Below the pieces are notes generated by a model. That model saw only the letters and a list, made by a program, of their open reading frames with translations, had not been told where the DNA came from and ran no database searches. Below, piece by piece: positions 7,120 to 16,310 of a stretch of DNA of 18,758 nt. A program made the translations under genes and the position numbers. Source of the DNA: Pseudomonadota bacterium (GTDB lineage: Bacteria; Pseudomonadota; Alphaproteobacteria; Acetobacterales; Acetobacteraceae); the NCBI GenBank assembly GCA_021826485.1, contig JAKAZX010000028.1, positions 1 to 18,758 of the forward strand, in the 5' to 3' direction. Every line of letters starts with the position of its first letter. Positions within the stretch are counted from its first letter, which is position 1.

Positions 7120-7600
7120 GCGACCGGCCGGCAGCCGGGACGCTGCCCGATCGCGTCATCTACCTGCTCGGCGCCACCGGGATGCTCACGCTGTTCGCCG
7201 TCATCATCTACGAAGTCGGGATGCGCTATCTGTTCAGCCGGCCGCCGCTGTGGTCGGTGGACGTGCCGAACCTGGTGTTCATCTGGCTGGTGTTCGTGGT
7301 GGTTGGGCTGACCACCAAGCTCGGGCCGCAGATCCGGGTCGTGTTCTTCGTCGCGCGCCTGCCACCACGGCTGCGCCGGGGGCTGGCAGTCGTGCAGCAC
7401 CTCGCCGTGCTGCTCATGCTCGGCACCTTCATCTACCAGAGCCTGCCGATCATCGCGCTCAGTTCCAGCCAGACCATGCTTTCCACGGGCTGGCCCGGAT
7501 CGGTCTATTTCTACGCCCTGCCGATCGGCAGCGTGGTGATGGCGTGGTACCAGCTCGGCGCGCTGCGGCGCCTGCTGTCGGGCACGGGCGGGCACGATAC

Positions 7601-7604
<4 letters not shown>
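7116..7604 (+). CDS. dctQ: TRAP transporter small membrane subunit (DctQ family)
   Basis: A 162-residue inner-membrane protein with four predicted transmembrane segments at about residues 14-33, 50-67, 90-110 and 130-148. The family-typical stretch YEVGMRYLFSRPPLWSVDVP follows the first segment, with the FIWLVFV segment next. DctQ pairs with the large subunit DctM to form the membrane part of the transporter that accepts substrate from DctP. The ATG at 7116 overlaps the stop of the cysteine protein gene, and its own TGA overlaps the GTG of dctM (GTGA 7601-7604). The length is normal for the family. Confidence 0.9.
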
Positions 7605-8896
<1,292 letters not shown>

Positions 8897-8897
8897 G

Positions 8898-9497
8898 CTA
8901 CATCCCGCCGCCGGGCAGCGCCTGGATGATCGCCAGCAGCGCGAAGCCCACCGCCTCGTCCAGCAGCACCAGCCCGGCCGCCGGGATCACGCCGATGCCG
9001 AGCGCGAGCCGCGTCGCATACCACTCGATCCACAGCGCCCAGCCGGTGGCGACCAGCCAGGCAGTCTGGCCGACGATGTCGGGCATGCCGAGCAGCGGCG
9101 GCAGGCTGGCGGCGACCAGCAGCAGGTACTGCACGACGTTGCACCAGTTCCAGGCGGCGATGAAGCGCGGCCACACTGGCAGCCGCCCCATCGCGCGGGC
9201 GATGAAGCGCGACAGCAGCGCGAACCCCGCCCAATCGATGGCATAGCCGAGCAGTTGCAGCGCGAAGCCGTGGGCCGCCTGCGGCGGCAGCCGCGGCTCC
9301 TGGGCCAGGCCGATCAGTTGCAGGCAGATGAAGGCGGGCAGGCAGATCGCGGCGGCCCAGAAGCTGCGCGCCGCCGCCTTCATGGCGGGCGCCTCGGGCG
9401 CGGCGACCAGCAGCAGCCCTTCCGCCCGGCCGCGCGCCAGCAGCATCGCGCCTTGCAGGCCGTTGCCAAGCTGCACGAGCAGGCCGTCGCCGTTCAT
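8898..9497 (-). CDS. Membrane protein of unknown function downstream of dapE (paralogue 2)
   Basis: A 199-residue integral membrane protein with about four to five hydrophobic segments (near residues 45-64, 80-97, 115-135, 143-160 and 170-192). Features are RGRAEGLLLVAAPEAPAM near the N terminus, and MGRLPVWPRFIAAWNWCNVV in the middle. I do not recognise a named family. It shares spacing and key residues with the gene immediately upstream (GR...W.R...A..WC), so the two appear to be diverged paralogues. The ATG at 9497 overlaps the upstream TGA (9496-9494). It is the last gene of the dapD-dapE operon. A cell-envelope role would fit, since that pathway supplies meso-diaminopimelate for peptidoglycan, but this is guesswork from position. 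Confidence 0.7.
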   Translation of the reverse strand: MNGDGLLVQLGNGLQGAMLLARGRAEGLLLVAAPEAPAMKAAARSFWAAAICLPAFICLQLIGLAQEPRLPPQAAHGFALQLLGYAIDWAGFALLSRFIARAMGRLPVWPRFIAAWNWCNVVQYLLLVAASLPPLLGMPDIVGQTAWLVATGWALWIEWYATRLALGIGVIPAAGLVLLDEAVGFALLAIIQALPGGGM

Positions 9498-10054
9498 CGC
9501 TCGCCCCCCCACGCGCCGGCCAGCAGCAGCGGCCCGAATGCCAGCGCCGCGGTGCCGAGATTGACCGCGACGACCACCAGCGCAGCGCGCCCGAGCGACA
9601 GCGCAAGGCCGCGCCGCGCCAGGAACACGTGCAGCGCCAGCGCATAGCCGAGCGCCAGCAGCCCGGCCAGCGTCTCCGCCACCGCCTGCGGCACGCCGAG
9701 CGCGATCAGCACGCCGCTGCCCAGCACCGCCGCCATCAGCGCCGGCGGCATCACCCATTGGCACCATGTCGCCGCCACGGCATAGCGCAGCCAGCCGGCG
9801 GCGCGGCCCCACCACAGCGCCAGCCCCTGGGACAGCACCGGCGGGGCCAGCAGCGCGACCAGGGATGCGAGCAGTTCCACCGCCGCGCTGCGCGCGCTGT
9901 CCCCGGCCAGCGCCAGGCCGCCGCCGACCAGGGCGAAGGCGATCCACGGCGCGAGCGCGTTCAGCAGCCCGACCGGGGAGGCATCGAAGGCGGCGAGGCC
10001 GTCGGCGCGGAACCGCGCCAGTTGCGCCACCCCGGCGGCGGCCGAGAGGCTCAT
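9494..10054 (-). CDS. Membrane protein of unknown function downstream of dapE (paralogue 1)
   Basis: A 186-residue, Ala/Leu-rich integral membrane protein with about five hydrophobic segments (near 30-50, 55-78, 100-118, 124-145 and 155-180). The central segment WGRAAGWLRYAVAATWCQWV aligns with the same region of the downstream gene product. The N-terminal RFRADGLAAFDASPVGLL also matches its RGRAEGL...P element. The ATG at 10054 overlaps the dapE stop (10053-10051) and its TGA overlaps the next start, so translation is probably coupled through both junctions. No export signal or catalytic motif is seen. The family is unrecognised; that it is a membrane protein is clear. Confidence 0.7.
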   Translation of the reverse strand: MSLSAAAGVAQLARFRADGLAAFDASPVGLLNALAPWIAFALVGGGLALAGDSARSAAVELLASLVALLAPPVLSQGLALWWGRAAGWLRYAVAATWCQWVMPPALMAAVLGSGVLIALGVPQAVAETLAGLLALGYALALHVFLARRGLALSLGRAALVVVAVNLGTAALAFGPLLLAGAWGGER

Positions 10055-11172
10055 ACGTCAAACTCCGCCAGCACCGCCGCATAGGCATCGGCCAGCGCCC
10101 GCAGCTCGGCCACCGGCACCCGCTCATCCACCTGATGCATGGTGGCGCCGACCAGCCCGAACTCCGCGACCGGGCAGTAGCGGGCGATGAAGCGCGCGTC
10201 CGAGGTGCCGCCGCCGGTATCCAGCCGCGGCTCGACCCCGGTTGCCGCGGCGATGGCGCGCCGCAGCCGCGCCACCTGCTCCCCCGGCTCGGTCAGGAAG
10301 CTTTCGCCGCTCAGCGACGTCGTCACCTCCGCGCGCTCGGCGTAGCGCGCCACCGCCGCGCGCAGCCAGGCGGCGAGGCCGGCGCCCGTGTGCCGGTCGT
10401 TGAAGCGGATGTTCAGCGCCGCCGTGGCCCGCGCCGGCACCAGATTGGCCGTCGGGTTGCCGACATCGACGCTGGTCACCTGCAGGCTGCTCGGCTCGAA
10501 CCATTCGCTGCCGGCATCCAGCGGCAGGGCGGTCAGCGCCGCCAGGATCTGCACCAGCCGGTGCACCGGGTTGTCGGTGCGGTGCGGGTAGGCGACATGG
10601 CCCTGCGTGCCGTGGACGGTGATCTGCGCGGTGATGCTGCCGCGCCGGCCGATCTTGACGACCTCGCCGAGCCGCGCGGGGTTGGTCGGCTCGCCCACCA
10701 GGCAGAAATCCGGCACCTGGCCGTTCGCCGCCATCCATTCCAGCACCCGCGCGGTGCCGTCCACCGCCTCGGCCTCCTCGTCGCCCGTGATCAGCAGGCT
10801 GATCGAGCCGCGCGGCGCGCCGCGCTCCAGATGCCGGGCGGCGGCGGCGACGAAGGCGGCGATCGCGCCCTTCATGTCGCAGGCACCGCGGCCGTGCAGC
10901 ACGCCGTCGCGCACCGTGCCGCCGAACGGCTCCTCCTGCCACCCGGCGGCACCGGGCGGCACCACGTCGGTATGGCCGGCGAAGCAGAAATGCGGGGCGC
11001 CGCTGCCGATGCGGGCGAACAGGTTCTCGATCGCGCCGAACCGCAGCCGGTGCACGGTGAAGCCGAGCGGCACGAGTGCCGCGGCCAGCACGTCCTGCGC
11101 GCCGGCATCGGCGGGGGTGACGCTCGGGCAGCGCAGCAGCGCCTGCGCGAGCGGAACGGGATCGACGCTCAA
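10051..11172 (-). CDS. dapE: Succinyl-diaminopimelate desuccinylase DapE
   Basis: A 373-residue M20-family metalloenzyme that hydrolyses N-succinyl-L,L-diaminopimelate to L,L-diaminopimelate and succinate in lysine/peptidoglycan synthesis. Zinc ligands and catalytic residues are all visible: GHTDVVPPG (H67, D69), GRGACDMKGA (D99), TGDEEAEAVDG (general base E132, ligand E133), GEPTN (E161), and the late histidine in GATMHQVDERVP. The dimerisation-domain motif HGTQGHVAYPHRTDNPVHR is also intact. Length matches the roughly 375 residues of known DapE. The start appears to be TTG at 11172-11170, overlapping the dapD TGA in a TTGA junction. There is no ATG or GTG near the expected N terminus, and the reading gives SVDPVPLAQALLRCPSVTP, the normal N-terminal helix of the family. 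Confidence 0.93.
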   Translation of the reverse strand: MSVDPVPLAQALLRCPSVTPADAGAQDVLAAALVPLGFTVHRLRFGAIENLFARIGSGAPHFCFAGHTDVVPPGAAGWQEEPFGGTVRDGVLHGRGACDMKGAIAAFVAAAARHLERGAPRGSISLLITGDEEAEAVDGTARVLEWMAANGQVPDFCLVGEPTNPARLGEVVKIGRRGSITAQITVHGTQGHVAYPHRTDNPVHRLVQILAALTALPLDAGSEWFEPSSLQVTSVDVGNPTANLVPARATAALNIRFNDRHTGAGLAAWLRAAVARYAERAEVTTSLSGESFLTEPGEQVARLRRAIAAATGVEPRLDTGGGTSDARFIARYCPVAEFGLVGATMHQVDERVPVAELRALADAYAAVLAEFDV

Positions 11173-12011
11173 TCGCGCAGCAGCTCGTTGAGCGAGGTCT
11201 TGGCGCGGGTCCGCGCATCGACGCGCTTGATGATGACGGCGCAGGCCAGATTCGGCCCCGGCGCGCCATCCGGCAGCTTGCGGCCGGGCAGCGTGCCCGG
11301 CACCACGACGGAATAGGCGGGCACCCGGCCGACGAACACCTCCCCGGTCTCGCGATCGACGATCTTGGTGGTGGCGGACAGGAACACGCCCATCGCCAGC
11401 ACGCTGCCGCGCTCGACGATCACACCCTCCACCACTTCCGAGCGCGCGCCGATGAAGCAGCCATCCTCGATGATGACGGGATTGGCCTGCAAGGGTTCCA
11501 GCACGCCGCCCAGGCCGACGCCGCCGGAGATGTGGCAGTCCGCGCCGACCTGCGCGCAACTGCCGACGGTCGCCCAGGTGTCGACCATGCTGCCGCGGCC
11601 GACATAGGCGCCGATATTGACGAAGCAGGGCATCAGCACGACGCCGGGCGCCACATGCGCGCCGCGCCGCACCACCGCCCCGGGTACCGCGCGGAAGCCG
11701 GCGCCGGCGAAGCGGGCGGCGTCCCAGCCGGCGAATTTCATCGGCACCTTGTCGAACACCGGCGCGCCGCCGGCGCCCGGCATCGGCGCGCTGTCCTGCA
11801 GGCGGAAGGACAGCAGCACCGCCTTCTTCAGCCACTCATGCACCGTCCAACCGCCATCCGGCCCGGGGGCGGCGACCCGCGCCTCCCCGCTGTCCAGCCG
11901 GGCGAGCGCCTGCTCCACCGCCGCGCGGTCGGCGGCGGCGACGCTGTCGGGGCGCAGCGCCTCGCGGCGGTCCCACAACGCCTCGATGGTGTCCCGCAAT
12001 GCATCGGACAT
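11169..12011 (-). CDS. dapD: 2,3,4,5-tetrahydropyridine-2,6-dicarboxylate N-succinyltransferase DapD
   Basis: A 280-residue acyltransferase that uses succinyl-CoA to succinylate tetrahydrodipicolinate, the step before the aminotransferase and DapE. The N-terminal helical domain (MSDALRDTIEALWDRRE) is followed by a left-handed beta-helix of hexapeptide repeats: GAVVRRGAHVAPGVVLMPCF, then GAYVGRGSMVDTWATVGSCA and GADCHISGGVGLGGVLEP. The C-terminal GRKLPDGAPGPNLACAVIIK and DARTRAKTSLNELLRD are typical of DapD. The ATG at 12011 has an AGGGGGCGGG stretch upstream on the minus strand that can serve as the ribosome binding site, and the protein begins as family members do. It is first in a coupled operon with dapE and two membrane proteins. 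Confidence 0.95.
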   Translation of the reverse strand: MSDALRDTIEALWDRREALRPDSVAAADRAAVEQALARLDSGEARVAAPGPDGGWTVHEWLKKAVLLSFRLQDSAPMPGAGGAPVFDKVPMKFAGWDAARFAGAGFRAVPGAVVRRGAHVAPGVVLMPCFVNIGAYVGRGSMVDTWATVGSCAQVGADCHISGGVGLGGVLEPLQANPVIIEDGCFIGARSEVVEGVIVERGSVLAMGVFLSATTKIVDRETGEVFVGRVPAYSVVVPGTLPGRKLPDGAPGPNLACAVIIKRVDARTRAKTSLNELLRD

Positions 12012-12036
12012 CGGCCCGCCCCCTTCGCGCGCGCGG

Positions 12037-12065
12037 ACCATGCGCAGCCACCCGGCGGGTGTCAA
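12037..12065 (-). promoter_or_regulatory. Candidate promoter of dapD-dapE
   Basis: On the minus strand a perfect -35 hexamer TTGACA (12065-12060) is followed after 17 bases by CATGGT (12042-12037), a weak -10 match. The -10 ends 25 bases before the dapD ATG. The spacing and -35 box are good; the -10 is poor, so confidence is limited. Confidence 0.4.
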
Positions 12066-12148
12066 TCGCAACCGCGGGCCGGGGGTAACGCAACATTTAC
12101 GTGCCCAGCGCGACGCTCGCCGCCCGATCACGGGGACGGGCGGTGCGC

Positions 12149-13531
12149 ATGACGAAAGCGGCGGCGGTGACGTTCCTGCCGGCGGCCGACACGCTGGCCG
12201 GCGCGCTGCTGGACAGCCGGCAGCGCTGGCGCGACCTGGTGACGCTCGCCGCCGACTTCGCGTTCGAGACGGACGCCGCCGGCCGCTTCGTGTTCGTCGC
12301 CCCCGACCCCGCGCTCGGCTGGCCGGCGGCATCGCTGCTCGGCCAGGACGCGGCGCGGCTGCTGGCCGATCCGGTGCCGGCGGACGGGTTCGACCCGTTC
12401 CGCCCCGCCGCGCCGGCGCGCTGCCGCCGGGTGTGGCTGAAGCGGGCCGATGGCAGCGCCGCCTGCATCAGCTTCGCCGTCGCGCCGCTGCACGACGCCG
12501 CCGGCACCCGCGGGGCCGGCCAGGACGTCACCGAAGCCGAGCGGCGGGAGGCGGCGGTGGCCCGCGCGCTCCGCCGGGCGGAGGTGATCGACCACATCCT
12601 GGCGCGGATGCGCACCGAGGTGATGGCGCCGCGCATGATGCAGGCCGCGCTGGCGCCGCTGGCCCCCGCCACCGGCAGCGAGGCGGTCGCAGTGGTGGAC
12701 GTGATCGGCGACGGCATGGCGCCGCTGCTGCTGCACGGACACGGCACGCTGACGCCGCCGGCGCTGACCGCCGCCGCCGCGGCCCTCGCCGCTGCCGCCG
12801 CCGGCGGCGGGCCGGGCATGGCGGAGGCGGCGGACGGCCGCCGCCTGCTGGCCTGCACGGCGGAGACGCGGTTCGGCGAGCAGATCGGGCTGGTGCTGTG
12901 CCGCGCCCCCGCGGGCCGCGACTGGGACGGCGATGACAGCGCCCTCGCCGCCGCGGCGGTCATGCTGATCCGCACCATCCTGGAGCATGAATCGATCCAG
13001 CGGGAAATGGCCCGGCAGGCACGCACCGACCCGCTGACCGGCCTGTTCAACCGCCGCGCCTTCATGGACGAACTGGCCCGCCACATCGACCGGCTGGAGC
13101 GGGACGGGCTGCCCGGCGCGCTGCTGTTCATCGACCTTGACCACTTCAAGGCGCTGAACGATTCCTGCGGCCATGACGCGGGCGACGAGGCGCTGCGGCG
13201 GACCGCCCAGTTGCTGCGCAACAGCACCCGACCGACCGACCTGATCGCCAGGCTGGGCGGCGACGAGTTCGCCGTGTTCCTGGACGGCGCCGACGAATTC
13301 TCGGCCGCCGAGCGGGCCGAGCAGCTCCGCGCCACCGGCCCGCAGGCGCTGGCCGAACTGACCGCGGGCCGCAGCGCGCGGCTGACCATGTCGATCGGCA
13401 TCGCCACGCGCTGGGCCGGACAGGGGGAGGATGTCGAATCGCTGCTCGATCGCGCCGATCAGGCGATGTACGCGGTGAAGCGCGCCGGCCGCGGCCACTG
13501 GCGGGTGGCCCGGGCGGGAGAGCACGAGTGA
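12149..13531 (+). CDS. PAS-GGDEF diguanylate cyclase
   Basis: A 460-residue signalling protein. Residues 25-130 look like a PAS-type sensor (LVTLAADFAFETDAAGRFVFVAP ending in GAGQDVTEAERRE, a usual PAS-to-helix exit). Residues 145-285 may be a GAF-like domain, less certain. Residues 290-455 are a GGDEF domain: DPLTGLFNRRAF (294-305), LLFIDLDHFKALND (325-338), and the active-site signature RLGGDEFAVF (GGDEF at 370-374), then MSIGIA and DQAMYAVKRAGR. The allosteric inhibitory site RxxD is present as RPTD (361-364), five residues before GGDEF. It should therefore make c-di-GMP with product feedback. No transmembrane segment is seen, so it is cytoplasmic. The ATG at 12149 is preferred; a GTG at 12101 in frame is the alternative. 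The next gene overlaps its stop. Confidence 0.9.
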   Translation: MTKAAAVTFLPAADTLAGALLDSRQRWRDLVTLAADFAFETDAAGRFVFVAPDPALGWPAASLLGQDAARLLADPVPADGFDPFRPAAPARCRRVWLKRADGSAACISFAVAPLHDAAGTRGAGQDVTEAERREAAVARALRRAEVIDHILARMRTEVMAPRMMQAALAPLAPATGSEAVAVVDVIGDGMAPLLLHGHGTLTPPALTAAAAALAAAAAGGGPGMAEAADGRRLLACTAETRFGEQIGLVLCRAPAGRDWDGDDSALAAAAVMLIRTILEHESIQREMARQARTDPLTGLFNRRAFMDELARHIDRLERDGLPGALLFIDLDHFKALNDSCGHDAGDEALRRTAQLLRNSTRPTDLIARLGGDEFAVFLDGADEFSAAERAEQLRATGPQALAELTAGRSARLTMSIGIATRWAGQGEDVESLLDRADQAMYAVKRAGRGHWRVARAGEHE

Positions 13532-14760
13532 ACGGTGCCGCCGCGCGGTCGGCCCCGACCGGGCCGTCCGCAACACTGGCCGAGGCGGCGCGGGTCCGCC
13601 TGGGGGCCGCGCGCGACACGCCCGCCGACCTGCTGGCGGCCCTGGCGGCCGACCCGTCCGTGGTGGTGCGCGCCGCCGTCGCGATGAACGCGGCCGCCCC
13701 CGAACAGGCCCATCGCGTGCTCGCCGCCGATGCCGACGAACGCATTCGCAGCCTGCTCGCCCGGACGCTCGCGACCCTGATCCCGGATGTGCCGCGCCAG
13801 GACCGCTCCGCCCTGGCGCAGCACGTACTCGCCACGCTTTCCATGCTGGTGGAGGACGAGGCGGAGCGGGTGCGCAGCGCCATCGCCGAGGTGGTGCGGG
13901 ACATGCCGCAGGCGCCGCGCGAGCTGATCCTGCGGCTGGCACAGGATTGCGCAGTGCCGGTCAGCGAGCCGGTGCTGCGCCTGTCGCCGCTGCTGGGCAC
14001 GGAGGACCTGTTGGCGCTGCTGGCCGATGCCCCGAGCCCGGCCACCGCCACCGCGATCGCCCGGCGGCCGAATCTGGCGGCATCGGTCGCCGATGCGATC
14101 GCCGCGACCGCGGACAGCGCGGCGATCGCTGCGCTGCTGGCCAACACCTCGGCGGCGATCCGGGAAGCGACGCTGGATGCGCTGATCCTGCGCGCCGCCC
14201 AGCACCAGGACTGGCATGCGCCGCTGGTGCATCGCCCGGCGCTGTCGGCGCGCGGCGCCAAGGCGCTGTCGGAGATCGTGACGACCCAACTGCTGGGCGT
14301 GCTGGCCAGCCGCGGCGATCTGGACCCGGAGGTGACGCGGGAATTGCAGCACCGGCTGGCCGAGCGGCAGCACGCCGCCCCGCCGGCAGCGCCGGGCACG
14401 ACGCCGGAGGCCGCGCTGCATCACGCCCAGGCGCTGCACCTGGCCGGACGGCTGGACGAAGCGAGCCTGCTGGCCGCGGCGGCGCAGGCCGACATCCGGC
14501 TGTGCGCCGCCCTGCTGGCGGTGGCGGCGCGCGTGCCGGTCGCGGCGGTGGAGCGTGCCGCCGCGCTGCGCAGCGCCAAGGGGCTGGTGAGCCTGATCTG
14601 GCAGGCCGGATTTTCGATGCGCTGCGCCGGGCCGATGCAGGGGTTGCTCGGCCATCTCGCGCCGTCGCAGCAGCTCGTCGCGACCGAACAGGGCGGCTTC
14701 CCGCTGGCGGCGGAGGAAATCCGCTGGCAGGTGGAATTCCTGCTGCATGTCGGGGCCTGA
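13528..14760 (+). CDS. DUF2336 domain-containing protein
   Basis: A 410-residue, Ala/Leu-rich alpha-helical protein with HEAT-like repeats. Examples are PSVVVRAAVAMNAAAPEQAH, DERIRSLLARTLATLIPDV and ERVRSAIAEVVRDMP. It contains the element CAVPVSEPVLRLSPLLGTED, which I associate with the DUF2336 family common in alphaproteobacteria. The C-terminal half continues as helical hairpins (LHHAQALHLAGRLDEASLL). No enzymatic motif, signal peptide or membrane segment is visible. The GTG start at 13528 overlaps the diguanylate cyclase stop (GTGA), so both are probably made together. It may act as a partner or output protein of that c-di-GMP module, but this is inferred only from coupling. Confidence 0.82.
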   Translation: MNGAAARSAPTGPSATLAEAARVRLGAARDTPADLLAALAADPSVVVRAAVAMNAAAPEQAHRVLAADADERIRSLLARTLATLIPDVPRQDRSALAQHVLATLSMLVEDEAERVRSAIAEVVRDMPQAPRELILRLAQDCAVPVSEPVLRLSPLLGTEDLLALLADAPSPATATAIARRPNLAASVADAIAATADSAAIAALLANTSAAIREATLDALILRAAQHQDWHAPLVHRPALSARGAKALSEIVTTQLLGVLASRGDLDPEVTRELQHRLAERQHAAPPAAPGTTPEAALHHAQALHLAGRLDEASLLAAAAQADIRLCAALLAVAARVPVAAVERAAALRSAKGLVSLIWQAGFSMRCAGPMQGLLGHLAPSQQLVATEQGGFPLAAEEIRWQVEFLLHVGA

Positions 14761-14761
14761 G

Positions 14762-14783
14762 CCGCGGCGGACGGTCGCCGCGG
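14762..14783. terminator. Possible bidirectional terminator hairpin between convergent genes
   Basis: CCGCGGCG-GACGGT-CGCCGCGG is a perfect 8-base-pair stem with a 6-base loop. It lies in the 39-base gap between the DUF2336 stop and the convergent acr3 stop. No T-tract follows on either strand, so it would be an unusual intrinsic terminator or simply a 3'-end stabilising hairpin. Confidence 0.4.
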
Positions 14784-14799
14784 GCGATTCACCGGCGCG

Positions 14800-15882
14800 T
14801 CAGGCGGACGCCCTCTCATACCATGTGCGCGTGCGGCGCAGGATGGCGACCACCGACAGCATCACCGGCACCTCCACCAGCACGCCCACCACCGTCGCCA
14901 GGGCCGCGCCGGAGCGGAATCCGAACAGGCTGATCGCCGTCGCCACCGCCAGTTCGAAGAAATTGCTCGCACCGATCAGCGCGGATGGCCCGGCGACGCA
15001 CCACGCGACGCCGAGACGGCGGTTCAGGACATAGGCCAGGCCGGCGTTGAAATAGACCTGGATCAGAATGGGGATCGCCAGCAGGGCGATCACCCCCGGC
15101 TGCTGGACGATCCGGCTGCCTTGCAGGCCGAACAGCAGCACCAGCGTCAGCAGCAGCGCCGCCAGCGACACCGGGGAAAGCCAGCGGAGCGTCGCGCCGA
15201 GCGCAGCCGCGCCGCCCTTCGCCAGCAGCGACCGGCGCCAGAGTTGCGCGACGATCACCGGCACGACGATGTACAGTACGACCGACAGCAGCAGCGTGTC
15301 CCACGGCACGGTGATCGACGAAAGCCCGAGCAGCAGCGCCACGATCGGCGCGAATGCCAGCACCATGATCGAATCGTTCAGCGCCACCTGGGACAGCGTG
15401 AAGCCTGGGTCGCCCTCCACCAGGTTCGACCACACGAACACCATTGCCGTGCAGGGCGCGGCGGCCAGCAGGATCAACCCGGCGACATATCCGTCGATCT
15501 GGTCTGCCGGCAGCAGCGGACGGAACAGATGGTCCAGGAACAGCCAGCCCAGCAGCGCCATCGAGAACGGCTTGACCAGCCAGTTGATCGCGACGGTGGC
15601 GGCAATGCCGCGCCACTGACGGCCGACGCGGCCGAGCGCGGCCGGGTCGATCTTCAGCAGCATTGGGATTATCATCAGCCAGACCAGCACGGCGACCGGC
15701 AGATTGACCTGCGCCACGCTGGTCGCACCCAGCCGGCGGAACAGGTCCGGCGCCACCTGTCCGAGCGCGACGCCGGCAATCATGCACAGCGCGACCCAGA
15801 GTGTCAGAAAGCGCTCGAAGCCGCCCAGCGACGGTGCGGCGGAGGGTGCGGCGCCGCGGGCGGAGGCGGCGGCTTCGCTCAT
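14800..15882 (-). CDS. acr3: Arsenite efflux permease Acr3
   Basis: A 360-residue inner-membrane protein of the Acr3 (BART superfamily) arsenite transporters, with about ten transmembrane segments. Key signatures are VWLMIIPMLLKIDP, the conserved LLAAAPCTAMVFVWSNL with the essential cysteine (C144), and the late helix IGASNFFELAVATAISLFG with the conserved acidic residue (E310). It exports As(III) formed by the upstream reductase. The ATG at 15882 overlaps the arsC stop (ATGA 15879-15882), and it is the last gene of the ars operon. The N terminus has about 20 extra Ala/Ser residues before the first membrane helix. The sequence is unrelated to the classical 12-helix ArsB. Confidence 0.93.
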   Translation of the reverse strand: MSEAAASARGAAPSAAPSLGGFERFLTLWVALCMIAGVALGQVAPDLFRRLGATSVAQVNLPVAVLVWLMIIPMLLKIDPAALGRVGRQWRGIAATVAINWLVKPFSMALLGWLFLDHLFRPLLPADQIDGYVAGLILLAAAPCTAMVFVWSNLVEGDPGFTLSQVALNDSIMVLAFAPIVALLLGLSSITVPWDTLLLSVVLYIVVPVIVAQLWRRSLLAKGGAAALGATLRWLSPVSLAALLLTLVLLFGLQGSRIVQQPGVIALLAIPILIQVYFNAGLAYVLNRRLGVAWCVAGPSALIGASNFFELAVATAISLFGFRSGAALATVVGVLVEVPVMLSVVAILRRTRTWYERASA

Positions 15883-16310
15883 GACCGGCTTCCTTCGACC
15901 GGGCGGCCTTCGGCATCCACCACTTGCGTTCCATCCTCCTTGGCGAACGGTCCGCGCTGGCGTCCGGGAAGCAGCGCGAGAACGGTCTCCGACGGACGGC
16001 AGAGCTTCACGCCGAGCGGGGAGACCACGATCGGGCGATTGATCAGGATCGGATGCACGATCATGGCGTCGATCAATTGGTCATCGGACAGGGACGGATC
16101 GTCCAGATGCAGCGCGTCATACGGCGTGCCCTTGCGGCGCAGCACGTCGCGCACGGGGACCGCCATGCGCGCGATCAGCGCCGCCAGTTCGGCGCGCGTC
16201 GGCGGCGTCTTGAGGTATTCGATCACCAGCGGCTCCTCGCCGCTGTTGCGGATCAGGGCGAGCACGTTGCGCGACGTGCCGCAGGCGGGATTGTGGTAGA
16301 TCGTGATCAT
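15879..16310 (-). CDS. arsC: Arsenate reductase ArsC, glutaredoxin-coupled type
   Basis: A 143-residue enzyme reducing As(V) to As(III) for export. The N terminus MITIYHNPACGTSRNVLALI carries the catalytic cysteine (C10) in the NPxCGTSRN loop of the plasmid R773-type family. Downstream arginines that bind arsenate in that family are represented in ARMAVPVRDVLRRKGTPY, HPILINRPIVV and LCRPSETVLALLP. The length is normal (about 140 residues). The ATG at 16310 overlaps the arsR TGA (ATGA), and its stop overlaps the acr3 start. This type uses glutathione and glutaredoxin, not thioredoxin, as electron source. Confidence 0.94.
   Translation of the reverse strand: MITIYHNPACGTSRNVLALIRNSGEEPLVIEYLKTPPTRAELAALIARMAVPVRDVLRRKGTPYDALHLDDPSLSDDQLIDAMIVHPILINRPIVVSPLGVKLCRPSETVLALLPGRQRGPFAKEDGTQVVDAEGRPVEGSRS

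Noticed and set aside
9766..11316. Plus-strand open frame (about 516 codons) opposite dapE
   Set aside because: It is antisense to a fully conserved DapE; the product is Arg/His/Gln-rich with no motif.
12771..12840. GCC/GCG-rich run in the diguanylate cyclase that looks like a simple repeat
   Set aside because: It encodes an Ala/Gly linker (residues about 208-225) and is not a regular tandem repeat; it is common in GC-rich coding DNA.
12128..13942. Long minus-strand open frame (about 604 codons) opposite the GGDEF gene
   Set aside because: It mirrors the codon structure of the diguanylate cyclase, whose GGDEF and I-site motifs are intact in the plus frame. The antisense product has no recognisable domain.
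15121..16299. Plus-strand open frame opposite acr3 and arsC
   Set aside because: It is antisense to two clear ars genes in an overlapping operon, with a low-complexity product.
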